Positions 36,373 to 45,085 of a stretch of DNA of 64,000 bases are shown here, piece by piece. The DNA lies in the NCBI RefSeq assembly GCF_025291715.1, contig NZ_JAMBIZ010000011.1:39456-103455 (forward strand). Reading direction: 5' to 3'. How positions within the stretch are numbered: the first letter of the stretch is position 1; every line of letters starts with the position of its first letter. Source of the DNA: Metasolibacillus sp. (GTDB taxonomy: Bacteria > Bacillota > Bacilli > Bacillales_A > Planococcaceae). Position numbers and translations under genes: made by a program. The notes under the pieces were generated by a model that saw only the letters and a program-made list of their open reading frames with translations, was not told the origin of the DNA and did not search any database.

Positions 36373-36476
36373 AAATGTTTCCTTTGACATTTGTTGAGAA
36401 ATCATGTAAATTACCAAATGGCGAACATTTTCGCTCTCAACAAAAAAAATATTCGTTTTTAGAGGTGCTTACTATG

Positions 36477-37460
36477 ATGGATAACGTATTCGATTATGAA
36501 GATATTCAATTAATCCCAAATAAATGTATCGTAGACAGCCGTTCACAATGTGATACGTCTGTTATGCTTGGTGGACATAAATTTAAATTACCTGTTGTCC
36601 CAGCAAATATGCAAACAATCATTGATGAAAAAATTGCTTTAATGTTAGCAGAAGAGGGCTATTTCTATATTATGCACCGCTTCAACCCTGAAACGCGTAT
36701 CAACTTTATTAAAGATATGCAATCTCGTGGCTTAATCGCTTCAATTAGCGTTGGCGTAAAGGAAGAGGAATACGCTTTTGTAGAGCAATTAGCAGCTGAA
36801 AACCTAGTGCCTGAATTCGTAACAATCGATATTGCACACGGTCATTCCAATGCAGTTATTCGCATGATTCAGCATTTGAAAAAGCATTTACCAGCTAGCT
36901 TCGTTATCGCTGGTAATGTCGGGACACCAGAGGCGGTACGTGAGCTTGAAAACGCTGGTGCGGATGCAACAAAGGTTGGTATCGGACCAGGTAAAGTATG
37001 TATTACAAAAATTAAAACAGGCTTCGGTACAGGTGGCTGGCAATTAGCAGCTCTACGCTGGTGTGCAAAGGCTGCATCAAAGCCAATTATCGCAGATGGC
37101 GGTATTCGCACACATGGTGATATCGCAAAATCTGTACGCTTTGGCGCAACAATGGTAATGATTGGCTCATTATTCGCAGGCCATGAGGAATCTCCAGGTG
37201 AAACAATCGAAGTCGATGGCAAAGTGGTAAAGGAATACTTCGGTTCAGCCTCTGAATTCCAAAAAGGCGAAAAGAAAAACGTTGAAGGTAAAAAAATGTA
37301 CGTTGACCATAAAGGTCCTTTAAAAGATACATTAATCGAAATGGAGCAAGATTTACAATCCTCTATTTCTTATGCAGGTGGCTCAAAGCTTGACGCTATC
37401 CGCACAGTTGATTATGTTGTCGTGAAAAACTCTATTTTCAATGGGGATAAAGTATATTAA
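36477..37460 (+). CDS. guaC: GMP reductase
   Basis: GuaC (327 residues) converts GMP to IMP and ammonia with NADPH, purine interconversion. It is close to B. subtilis Gua[21 protein letters not shown] at the start, [24 protein letters not shown], the catalytic-loop [20 protein letters not shown] with the active Cys, and [16 protein letters not shown]. The second of two adjacent ATG codons is chosen (36474 is the other), GAGGTG being 9 nt away. No riboswitch is visible. Confidence 0.96.
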   Translation: MDNVFDYEDIQLIPNKCIVDSRSQCDTSVMLGGHKFKLPVVPANMQTIIDEKIALMLAEEGYFYIMHRFNPETRINFIKDMQSRGLIASISVGVKEEEYAFVEQLAAENLVPEFVTIDIAHGHSNAVIRMIQHLKKHLPASFVIAGNVGTPEAVRELENAGADATKVGIGPGKVCITKIKTGFGTGGWQLAALRWCAKAASKPIIADGGIRTHGDIAKSVRFGATMVMIGSLFAGHEESPGETIEVDGKVVKEYFGSASEFQKGEKKNVEGKKMYVDHKGPLKDTLIEMEQDLQSSISYAGGSKLDAIRTVDYVVVKNSIFNGDKVY

Positions 37461-37469
37461 TAAAAATAG

Positions 37470-37507
37470 AACAGGGGGAAGAGAAATTTAATTTCTCCTC
37501 CCCTGTT
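37470..37507. terminator. Hairpin after guaC
   Basis: A long inverted repeat (AACAGGGG... arms, about 37470-37488 with 37489-37507). The T-rich tract is on the minus-strand side; on the plus strand no T-run follows, so guaC termination here may be inefficient. Confidence 0.55.
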
Positions 37508-37549
37508 ACGCTGTGTATAATAACATGCAAATGAGGTACTACACAAATC

Positions 37550-38029
37550 ATGACAGTTCATGTAATATCACCAATTGATTTAAATTTTCTTTTGTTTATA
37601 CGAAAGGTTTATCATCAATCATGGTATTTTGACCATATTTCATCTGAAGATTTTTGTGAAAACTTTGAAGAGGAGTTACTTCTATTATGGAATCACAGCG
37701 TCAATTCCTTAATGATGAATGGTAAATATATATTAAATGATAATATCGTAAAAGAATGCACACAAAAACTAATTCGTAATAAAGAAATTGCATACAAATT
37801 TATTAAGCATTTCGAGAATTTTTGGTATCATTTACCTCAGTTCGGTTTTGGGAGTTTAATGGAAAGAACATGTGCAAGTTTATTACCTGAACAAATCAAA
37901 GCAATTGTAGGTGCTAACTGCACACATGTTGTTGTGGTTTTTGATGTTTTCCCTGCTAAATACTGCAAGGAAGTTCCTCAACACCATTTAAGGGTCTTCC
38001 CATACACAGATTTCCTCAAATATATTTAG
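37550..38029 (+). CDS. Hypothetical protein after guaC
   Basis: The 159-residue protein is not recognised. It is rich in aromatic residues and Asn (SWYFDHISSEDFCENFEEEL, HFENFWYHLPQFGFGSLMER), ends with VVFDVFPAKYCKEVP and a short basic tail, and has no signal peptide or obvious membrane segment. The start ATG at 37550 has only a distant GAGGT, and AT content is higher than in its neighbours; a TATAAT lies 30 nt before. Possibly an acquired gene, low certainty. Confidence 0.6.
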   Translation: MTVHVISPIDLNFLLFIRKVYHQSWYFDHISSEDFCENFEEELLLLWNHSVNSLMMNGKYILNDNIVKECTQKLIRNKEIAYKFIKHFENFWYHLPQFGFGSLMERTCASLLPEQIKAIVGANCTHVVVVFDVFPAKYCKEVPQHHLRVFPYTDFLKYI

Positions 38030-38066
38030 ACAGAATGAAAATTCCAAATTCTATATATTTCAAATA

Positions 38067-38108
38067 AAGGAGCTGCCTGAAAAGGTATGACCTTTTTGAA
38101 CAGCTCCA
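38067..38108 (-). terminator. Terminator after the DUF1540 gene
   Basis: Stem 38069-38075 with 38101-38107, with a further inner stem around AAAAGGT/ACCTTTTT, then CTTTATTTG on the minus strand. Confidence 0.75.
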
Positions 38109-38135
38109 GCTTCTATTAAGACTTACAAGCAAGCC

Positions 38136-38348
38136 CTACTTCATCTCTTTAGGCTTAAAGGTTTTGCAGCATGTTTCAAAGGAATTGCGCGCTTTTTCCC
38201 GGCTAGCGAAAGCATCAAAATCTCCCGCAAACTCCTCCGTATTTTCTCGATAATTCATATCAACCAAAATTCGCTCTGCACCGCATAAATCATCCTTCGC
38301 ATGGAAAACACAATTGGCAACTGTACAATTTACTTCTACCTGTGGCAT
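38136..38348 (-). CDS. DUF1540 domain cysteine-rich small protein
   Basis: Seventy residues with Cys at about 8, 13 and 22 (NCTVANCVFHAKDDLC) and a CC pair near residue 59, followed by FKPKEMK. This matches DUF1540 proteins of Firmicutes, often predicted to bind metal; function unknown. The ATG at 38346-38348 is chosen because AAGGAGG lies 6-8 nt upstream; the earlier in-frame start has none. Confidence 0.85.
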   Translation of the reverse strand: MPQVEVNCTVANCVFHAKDDLCGAERILVDMNYRENTEEFAGDFDAFASREKARNSFETCCKTFKPKEMK

Positions 38349-38371
38349 CGTTCTCCTCCTTGTCCTTTTAT

Positions 38372-38403
38372 TAAGAAATAGTGTAAGCAAGCTCTATTTC
38401 TTA
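38372..38403 (-). other. Hairpin directly upstream of the DUF1540 ribosome binding site
   Basis: TAAGAAATAG and CTATTTCTTA arms surround a 12-nt loop, followed by ATAAAAGG on the minus strand. It may be a weak terminator of something upstream or a leader structure. Confidence 0.45.
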
Positions 38404-38461
38404 TGAGATATTATGCCCATTTGAAGCAATTTTCATAATAGTAATTGCGTCGGAGGCTTTA

Positions 38462-38509
38462 TTAGGATTCAGCGAGTGTTTGGACACTCAGGGTAATCTC
38501 AGTATTCAT
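38462..38509 (-). CDS. Possible 15-codon small ORF upstream of the DUF1540 gene
   Basis: On the minus strand AAGGTGAT is followed by two adjacent ATG codons and an open frame MNTEITLSVQTLAES then stop. The SD is good, but nothing else supports translation. It lies 114 nt before the DUF1540 start. Confidence 0.25.
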   Translation of the reverse strand: MNTEITLSVQTLAES

Positions 38510-38550
38510 CATATCACCTTATAAATGGCACGTTTTCTACTGAATTATAA

Positions 38551-38586
38551 TAAAAATGGCTGCTCGAAAAAGTATTTCAAGCAGCC
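38551..38586 (-). terminator. Terminator after the sensor kinase gene
   Basis: GGCTGCTTGAAA pairs with TTTCGAGCAGCC (one G-U) and is followed by ATTTTTATT on the minus strand. Confidence 0.85.
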
Positions 38587-38595
38587 TTCCACCTT

Positions 38596-39915
38596 CTATA
38601 GCTTTAATGGAATTTCTACATATGCAACTGTTTCTAATCCATTTATAGAGTATAGCGAAATTTGCCCGCCATATTTTTCAACAATGTTTTTGACAATAAA
38701 TAACCCTTGTCCATGTACTTCTCCCTTTTCTTCACACTTCGTGGAATAGCCTTGCTCAAAAACTGGAGCATCTGGCGAAAGAGCTGGTCCTGTATTGGTG
38801 ATTTGGAAAATATACTTTTTAAATTCTGCTGTACAAGTAACAACTATTTTTCGTTGCGCTTCTGGTAAATGGATTGTTGCATCAATTGCATTGTCAATAA
38901 GATTTGATAATATTTTAATCAAATCCGTCGTTTTTATATATTCGAAAGTATTTTGTGAAACTGTAAAATCCATATCAATTTGATTATTTTGGGCAGCTAG
39001 CTTCTTCGTTTGTAGTAAAATTGCCAACCCTGGATGGTCAATATTTAAATTTAGCGATTCTAGCGTCTGCACCTCTTTACTTAACGCTTCAACATATTGC
39101 TTAGCTTGCTCAGGTTCTCCTAGCTGTAAAAGACCATGTAGCACTTGAATATGATTTGTAAAATCATGTCTTAAAGAAGAAACAGATGTAATCAATGCTT
39201 TAATCTCAGTTTGATAGGTATCCTCAGTATCATCAACTTCCTTTGCTAGCTCCTTTTGATACCAACGCTGAATCAGGAAAAAGGACGTGATTGTAATAAT
39301 AATCAGAGCACCATTAAAAATAAACAGCAAAATATTATTTTCTATAACATCCTTCTTAATTTTATCTAAAAAGCTTGCACTTAAATCAATACCTAAATAG
39401 CCAATAACGTGCCCACCTTCATCTTTAATCGGAACACCTACAGTTAAATATGTGCCATACTTGGAATCCTCTACGAAATCCGTCACAAAGGATTGGTTAT
39501 GATAGTAGGCCTCTCTCACGAACTTTTGTGGTATTAAACAAATTTCTCCTATTGGAAAGTCGTCTTTTCGTTCTGCTACAACTGGATGACCTACTACCAT
39601 CGCTCTTGCGACAGTTGGATTATCAATTTTAATTGTATAAATATATAAGGCACCTGTTTTATCCTTCGCATCACTTAAGTAATTTCTTATTTCCCAGTAG
39701 TCTTTATTTTTTTCTGGATTTTTTAAAAACCTTTTATATACCTTCATATCAATAGATGCTGCGATGGATGTACCAATTGAAAGGCTTTGATTAATAATGG
39801 ATTCTTCTACTGTTTTCTTGACCTTCATATAGGAAGTTGCAACATTTGCTGTTGTAGAAAAGAGCAAGAGAATAATGGAGATGGCCATTATAATTTTTAT
39901 TTTTTTATTCTTCAT
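38596..39915 (-). CDS. Orphan membrane sensor histidine kinase with Spo0B-type dimerisation domain
   Basis: The 439-residue kinase has a membrane segment (about 8-28), an extracellular Cache-like domain (about 35-180, YIYTIKIDNPTVARAMVVGH and TVGVPIKDEGGHVIGYLGID), a second membrane segment (about 195-220), then SVSSLRHDFTNHIQVLHGLL with phospho-accepting His in an RHD-x2-NH motif (SPOB_a/AgrC-like), and a HATPase domain with NLIDNAIDA and GQGLFIVKNI. The ATG at 39913-39915 follows AGAGGG at 13 nt. No response regulator is adjacent. Confidence 0.88.
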   Translation of the reverse strand: MKNKKIKIIMAISIILLLFSTTANVATSYMKVKKTVEESIINQSLSIGTSIAASIDMKVYKRFLKNPEKNKDYWEIRNYLSDAKDKTGALYIYTIKIDNPTVARAMVVGHPVVAERKDDFPIGEICLIPQKFVREAYYHNQSFVTDFVEDSKYGTYLTVGVPIKDEGGHVIGYLGIDLSASFLDKIKKDVIENNILLFIFNGALIIITITSFFLIQRWYQKELAKEVDDTEDTYQTEIKALITSVSSLRHDFTNHIQVLHGLLQLGEPEQAKQYVEALSKEVQTLESLNLNIDHPGLAILLQTKKLAAQNNQIDMDFTVSQNTFEYIKTTDLIKILSNLIDNAIDATIHLPEAQRKIVVTCTAEFKKYIFQITNTGPALSPDAPVFEQGYSTKCEEKGEVHGQGLFIVKNIVEKYGGQISLYSINGLETVAYVEIPLKL

Positions 39916-40103
39916 ATAAAATAATAAACCCTCTAAAATTATTTTTATTTGATAGAAAACCCAGCCCAAACAACTATATCAAAAATAATTATTGCGCTAT
40001 GAAAGTCCTATTTCTTCATACTACTACAATTACACAGTAAATTCCTTGCATAATTTACCATAACTTAAATATATTTTGCCAACAATTATAATTCAACTAA
40101 TTT

Positions 40104-40163
40104 TTAGCTAAAAACAGCAAAAGTTGCTTGAAAAGTAGCATACTAGCCTACCTCTCAAACAAC
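40104..40163 (-). terminator. Terminator after mqo
   Basis: A 16-bp stem with three G-U pairs (40123-40138 with 40148-40163) and T-rich tract on the minus strand. Confidence 0.8.
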
Positions 40164-40175
40164 TCTCGTTTTATA

Positions 40176-41657
40176 TTATTTATTGAATTGTAATGTTTCT
40201 GCTGTTGAAGCGTGGATTTCCTCTAAAAGCGCTGGATTATCCATTAATTTTTGACCATATGATGGAATCATTTCTGTAATTTTTGGCTCCCATTTTTTCA
40301 ACTCTTGTGGGAAACAACGTTTAATTACCTCTAACATAACAGGAACTGCTGTTGAAGCACCTGGAGATGCACCTAGTAATGCAGCGATAGAGCCATCTCC
40401 TGCACTGACAACTTCCGTACCGAATTGTAGTGTTCCTTTGCCGCTCTCTGTATCTTTAATAACTTGTACACGTTGACCGGCAACTGTTACTTCCCAATCC
40501 TCTGATTTTGCATTTGGAATGAAATCACGCAACTCTTCCATGCGTTGCTCTTTTGATAATAGTAGCTGTTGGATTAAATACTTTGTTAAAGACATTTCCT
40601 TCGCACCACAAGCTAGTAGCGTTAAAATATTATGTGGCTTAATCGATGCGAATAAATCCATATTTGAACCTGTTTTTAAGAACTTCGGCGAGAAGCCTGC
40701 GAACGGTCCAAACAATAATGACTTTTTACCATCAATATAGCGTGTATCTAAGTGAGGAACAGACATTGGTGGCGCACCAACTGCTGCCTTACCATATACT
40801 TTCGCATGATGCTGATTAATAATTTCTTCGTTTTTACATTGTAAAAATAGTCCGCTAATTGGGAATCCGCCAATATGCTTCCCTTCAGGAATACCTGATT
40901 TTTGCAATAGCTCTAAGCTACCACCACCAGCACCAAGGAAAACAAATTTTGCTTTATGGTACTCCATACGGCATCCATCTTTATCGTGTACTTTTACTTC
41001 CCATGAACCATCCTTCATACGATTCATGCTATGAACACTATGCTTATAGTTTACTTCTACACCTTGGTTTTCTAGGTTTTTCACAAGCATACGCGTTAAA
41101 GCACCGAAGTTTACGTCCGTACCAGTATCAATTTTTGTAGCGGCAATCGGCTCATCTGATTTGCGATCATTCATAATAAGCGGAATCCACTGCTTTAGTG
41201 TTTCTGGATCATCAGAAAACTCCATACCTTTAAACAATGGGTTTTGAATCATCGTTTCAAAGCGCTTTTTCAAAAACTTTACGTTATCTGCACCTTGTAC
41301 CATACTCATATGTGGTAGTGGCATAATGAAATCTTGTGGATTTTCAATTAGCTTATTTTCTACTAAATATGACCAGAACTGCATTGATACTTGGAATTGC
41401 TCATTTACATTAATTGCTTTGCTAATGTCAATTGAGCCATCCGATTTTTCAGAAGTGTAGTTTAGCTCACATAATGCAGCATGTCCTGTTCCTGCATTAT
41501 TTAATTCATGAGAGCTTTCCTCACCCGCTTTTTCAAGCTGCTCAAATACTGTAATTTTCCAATCTGGCGCTAATTCTTTTAGGATTGCTCCTAAAGTAGC
41601 ACTCATTATTCCGGCACCAATTAAGATAACATCTGATTGTGTATGTCTGTTACTCAT
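40176..41657 (-). CDS. mqo: Malate:quinone oxidoreductase
   Basis: Mqo (493 residues) is a peripheral membrane FAD enzyme oxidising malate to oxaloacetate and passing electrons to menaquinone. FAD binding: [20 protein letters not shown] at the start; [21 protein letters not shown]-like [20 protein letters not shown] and [20 protein letters not shown] are Mqo family marks. The ATG at 41655-41657 follows AGGAAGG. It is monocistronic with a terminator. Confidence 0.96.
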   Translation of the reverse strand: MSNRHTQSDVILIGAGIMSATLGAILKELAPDWKITVFEQLEKAGEESSHELNNAGTGHAALCELNYTSEKSDGSIDISKAINVNEQFQVSMQFWSYLVENKLIENPQDFIMPLPHMSMVQGADNVKFLKKRFETMIQNPLFKGMEFSDDPETLKQWIPLIMNDRKSDEPIAATKIDTGTDVNFGALTRMLVKNLENQGVEVNYKHSVHSMNRMKDGSWEVKVHDKDGCRMEYHKAKFVFLGAGGGSLELLQKSGIPEGKHIGGFPISGLFLQCKNEEIINQHHAKVYGKAAVGAPPMSVPHLDTRYIDGKKSLLFGPFAGFSPKFLKTGSNMDLFASIKPHNILTLLACGAKEMSLTKYLIQQLLLSKEQRMEELRDFIPNAKSEDWEVTVAGQRVQVIKDTESGKGTLQFGTEVVSAGDGSIAALLGASPGASTAVPVMLEVIKRCFPQELKKWEPKITEMIPSYGQKLMDNPALLEEIHASTAETLQFNK

Positions 41658-41841
41658 TTCGACCTTCCTCATTATATATTAAGATTTGCAGGAAAATAGA
41701 CGCACTATTTCCCTGTATCAATTATTACCTTATAGCAGTGTATCACAATTTCGGCAATATTAAAATATATACTAGCAATACGAGAGTTATCCTTACTTTT
41801 CGAGCCTAGTTGCTCATTAATAAAGCAAATAACGGAACTGT

Positions 41842-43392
41842 TCATTTCAATATGGCACGGTAGACACAATTTCGCCCATTGCGCTTCGCATTATACAATG
41901 CTTTATCTGCCGCATTTAATAATTGATACAACGTTCCCTCTTCCTCTATCGTTATCTCCGCTAATCCTACACTAATTGTCGTAGCGACTACTAGGCCATC
42001 TGCGACTAATGGTGTACCTGCCACAGCTTGGCATATTTGATTTGCTAGCGTCTCCGCCTCTGCTATAGAAGTATTAGGTAAAGCTAACACAAATTCCTCT
42101 CCACCATAACGTGCAAATAAGGCTTTGTCTATTAGCTGAGATTTACAAACTTGCGCAACATGTGTCAACACTAAGTCACCAACCGCATGGCCGTATGTAT
42201 CATTTACCTTTTTAAAGTAATCGATGTCCATTAACATCACCGTCAAGTGGCTATTTTGTTCCTTTGCCTCTATATATAAGTGCATACATTGATCAAAAAA
42301 GGCTCTACGATTATAGATTTGTGTTAGCTCATCATAATAAGCTAAACGCTCTAGCTTTAGCTGTAAATCCTTCAACTCTGTAATATCGTTAAAAATTATG
42401 ACTAAACCATCTTGGTGATTTGACTGCTGCAATGCGGATAAACGAACTTGATAAGTGCGCCCCGTTTCTGCTAGCCATACCTCCTGGCTTGTAGCCGTTG
42501 CAGTCAATGTATAAGGCATCGGCGTTTCCATTAATAAATCCCAAGCATCCTGATAGCGCATTCCCAACATGAATCTTTTTAATTTAGGAAACATCTGGCT
42601 ACACGCTTGATTAAACTCAATTAGCCGATGCTGGCTGTCCAACACGATAACACCATCATTAATGCTGTTAAAAATCCTATCTTTTGCAACAGGCATATTG
42701 CGGAATAAGCTGGAGGAACGAATTGCCCATAAAAAAAGAGCGGATGATATAACTAAGACGGCTGGCACTGGGTCAAATCCTCTAGGGGTTAAACCAAGTG
42801 AGTAAATTAATGCCATTGTCATTGGTATAAATTGACTGCCCATTAATGCTATTAGCTGTGGACGATATATTTTATCTGTTTCTTTCCAATGAAAAAGTAG
42901 CAGAAAAAAGGCAACTAACATACTGCCAAAGGTAAAAGCACCATGAATGGAATACCATAATCCTATTTCCTGATAAATATACGGCTTACCTAAAACAGCA
43001 TCAAACTCAAATATTTTGTAATGAAAGTGATGCAAATCATTTGTTGCCACCATAACTAGCGTAATCATCGGAATTGTTAACATTACTAGAAAGGTTTTTT
43101 TAGTTATACGGAATCCTAAATATTGTGCAATGAGAAGCAAGCCTAATGGTGGCGTTGTCGCTATACCAATGTATTGGAAAAAGGTCCAAATCTTAACCTC
43201 CTCTAAAGAGGTAGCTAGTAAACCAAAGCCTGCTGCAAAGCAATAAACTGCAATCAATGCTGTATAAACCATGAACAAGTAAATAATTTTTGTATAATGA
43301 TGACGCTTAATTAATACATGTAGGCTCAAATACAGATTCAGCACACCTGCTGTAATGAAAATCGTAACAATTGTTGTAATTTGTGAATGCAC
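41842..43392 (-). CDS. 7TM-PAS-GGDEF diguanylate cyclase
   Basis: The 516-residue membrane enzyme has seven transmembrane segments in residues about 1-225 (histidine-kinase N-terminal 7TM type), a PAS domain (about 230-345, DGVIVLDSQHRLIEFNQACS), and a GGDEF domain with signature RYGGEEF, so an active cyclase making c-di-GMP is likely. DYFKKVNDTYGHAVGD is the substrate/metal region. The usual RxxD inhibitory site before the signature is not seen. GTG start at 43390-43392, with GAGGT 9 nt upstream. Confidence 0.9.
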   Translation of the reverse strand: MHSQITTIVTIFITAGVLNLYLSLHVLIKRHHYTKIIYLFMVYTALIAVYCFAAGFGLLATSLEEVKIWTFFQYIGIATTPPLGLLLIAQYLGFRITKKTFLVMLTIPMITLVMVATNDLHHFHYKIFEFDAVLGKPYIYQEIGLWYSIHGAFTFGSMLVAFFLLLFHWKETDKIYRPQLIALMGSQFIPMTMALIYSLGLTPRGFDPVPAVLVISSALFLWAIRSSSLFRNMPVAKDRIFNSINDGVIVLDSQHRLIEFNQACSQMFPKLKRFMLGMRYQDAWDLLMETPMPYTLTATATSQEVWLAETGRTYQVRLSALQQSNHQDGLVIIFNDITELKDLQLKLERLAYYDELTQIYNRRAFFDQCMHLYIEAKEQNSHLTVMLMDIDYFKKVNDTYGHAVGDLVLTHVAQVCKSQLIDKALFARYGGEEFVLALPNTSIAEAETLANQICQAVAGTPLVADGLVVATTISVGLAEITIEEEGTLYQLLNAADKALYNAKRNGRNCVYRAILK

Positions 43393-43435
43393 AATAATCT
43401 ACCTCGTTTTGATATTTGATTTTCTTAACTAGCAT

Positions 43436-44215
43436 CTATAGCTGCTTCGCAAGCTCTGTGAAATAGACTGTCGCTTCAACCATTTTTGCACCATACCAAA
43501 ACATTTCACCATCTACTAAAATGATTTTTGTATTTGGTAAAAATGCCTGAAATTCAGCAATATATTTCTCGCTATATGGAAACGGCTCTGATGCGAGAAA
43601 TAAAACATCGAGCTGTGCCTCCTGAAATTGCTCCTTTGATACGCTTGGATAACGCCCTTCTCTTTGTGCAAACGGATTATCAAAGCCAAGCCAGCCTAGT
43701 ACATCATTGATATACGTTGTCGCTCCTACGACCATATACGGCTTGCGCCAAATAACATAGGCTGCTCGACCACGCTCCTGCTTTGTTAACGCATGAAAGC
43801 CTGCTTCACTCGCTGCTGCAAGCTCCGTTGCTTTTTCTTTTCGATTTGTTAACATTCCTAACGTAGTAATTAGGCGATAGCCATCTGCAATGGACTGTAC
43901 CTCTGCCACAAAAACGGGCGCAATTTGCTCTAATTGCTTCACGATTTCCTCTGTGTTTTCCTCTTTTTCAGCAAGTATTAAATCTGGCTGTAGCTGCTGG
44001 ATAATATCAATCTTAACTTCCTTCGTACCACCAACAGCCGTTAATTTCTCCACCTGCCCCTTTGGAAAAATGCAGTATTTTGTACGCCCCACAAGCTGCT
44101 CCTCTGCCTCTAACGCAAATAATGTTTCTGTAATAGCAGGGCAAATGGAAATGATTCGTTTAGGTTCAGTTGGACATGTCACTTGTCGTCCGATATGATC
44201 TGTTATTGTTCTCAT
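43436..44215 (-). CDS. BtuF/FhuD-like helical-backbone metal receptor without signal peptide
   Basis: The 259-residue protein has a class III solute-binding fold: RIISICPAITETLFALEAEE, KVDII-like VKIDIIQQLQPDLILAEKEE, and RYPSVSKEQFQEAQLDVLFL. It lacks a signal peptide or lipobox; MRTITDHIGRQVTCPTEPKR begins directly at the usual domain start, and AGGGAGAG precedes this ATG. Thus it may be cytoplasmic or wrongly localised. Ligand could be cobalamin or another metal chelate. No transporter genes are next to it. Confidence 0.78.
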   Translation of the reverse strand: MRTITDHIGRQVTCPTEPKRIISICPAITETLFALEAEEQLVGRTKYCIFPKGQVEKLTAVGGTKEVKIDIIQQLQPDLILAEKEENTEEIVKQLEQIAPVFVAEVQSIADGYRLITTLGMLTNRKEKATELAAASEAGFHALTKQERGRAAYVIWRKPYMVVGATTYINDVLGWLGFDNPFAQREGRYPSVSKEQFQEAQLDVLFLASEPFPYSEKYIAEFQAFLPNTKIILVDGEMFWYGAKMVEATVYFTELAKQL

Positions 44216-44355
44216 CTTTTATCTCTCCCTCTCGCTGAATAACCAAGCTTCATTTTCTTTATTTATTGATACTTTATTTTGCATCTCTCCATAATGCGTG
44301 TAACCAATTATTAATAATCGGTTCCATATAATGCTCCTTAGCTATCAAAAAGACA

Positions 44356-44374
44356 TGTTAGATTGATTCTAACA
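44356..44374 (-). terminator. Possible terminator after the response regulator
   Basis: A 7-bp stem with a 5-nt loop, then TGTCTTTTTG on the minus strand. Confidence 0.5.
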
Positions 44375-44387
44375 CGCCTAAGCCTAT

Positions 44388-45083
44388 TCATGTATTAAAG
44401 CGATAGCCGCTACCCCAAATTGTTTCAATTGGAAGCTCGGATAACTTTCCTTTTTTTAATTTTTCTCGAATGCGCCCTACATGGACAACGACTGTAAAGA
44501 CATCTCCTTCTAAATCATCCATCTCCCACACTTGCCTGAACAGTTGCTCCTTTGTCCAAACACGGTTCGGATGCTCCATAAAAAAGATAAGCAAATCTAA
44601 CTCCTTTGTTGGAAAAGTCATTTCTTTTCCTAGTATAAATGCTTTGCGAGCTGCCTTATCAACGACCACACCGTTAATCTCAAGTACATCCTGCTTCTGA
44701 TCCATACCTGTCAGCATATGATAACGTTTAATATGCGCCTGCACCCTCGCCACTAATTCACTAGGGCTAAACAGCTTTGTCATATAATCATCTGCCCCTA
44801 ATCCAAGGCCTCGTATTTTATCAATATCCTCTTTTCTAGCAGACACAATCATTAGCGGAATATTTTTCTTCTCTCGAATTCGCAGACGAACCTCAAATCC
44901 ATCTAATGAAGGCAACATAATGTCAATAACAATTAAATCAAAAGGTTCATTTAGTGCACGATGAACACCTTCCAAGCCATCTCGTGCAATTTCTGCTTCA
45001 ATTTGATTAATTTCTAAATAATCCTTTTGTAGCTCTGCAATACTGCGGTCATCTTCAATTAATAATACGCGCGACCTCCTCAT
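44388..45083 (-). CDS. OmpR/PhoB-family response regulator
   Basis: The 231-residue regulator has a receiver domain (VLLIEDDRSIAELQ acids near residues 10-11, phospho-Asp in LIVIDIMLPSLDGFEV near 54, and Lys in YMTKLFSPSEL near 103, where the usual Pro after Lys is Leu) and a C-terminal winged helix with WTKEQLFRQVWEMD and HVGRIREKLKKG and WGSGYRF. The SD AGAGGAGG overlaps the end of the kinase gene, 2 nt apart. Its cognate kinase is interrupted by a stop codon. Confidence 0.94.
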   Translation of the reverse strand: MRRSRVLLIEDDRSIAELQKDYLEINQIEAEIARDGLEGVHRALNEPFDLIVIDIMLPSLDGFEVRLRIREKKNIPLMIVSARKEDIDKIRGLGLGADDYMTKLFSPSELVARVQAHIKRYHMLTGMDQKQDVLEINGVVVDKAARKAFILGKEMTFPTKELDLLIFFMEHPNRVWTKEQLFRQVWEMDDLEGDVFTVVVHVGRIREKLKKGKLSELPIETIWGSGYRFNT

Positions 45084-45085
45084 CC

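Noticed and set aside
36306..36476. Purine riboswitch upstream of guaC
   Set aside because: Only a terminator for the preceding gene is seen; no aptamer core sequences were found.
38393..38526. Plus-strand open stretch after the DUF1540 gene (about 40 codons)
   Set aside because: It has no start codon or SD and no recognisable similarity.
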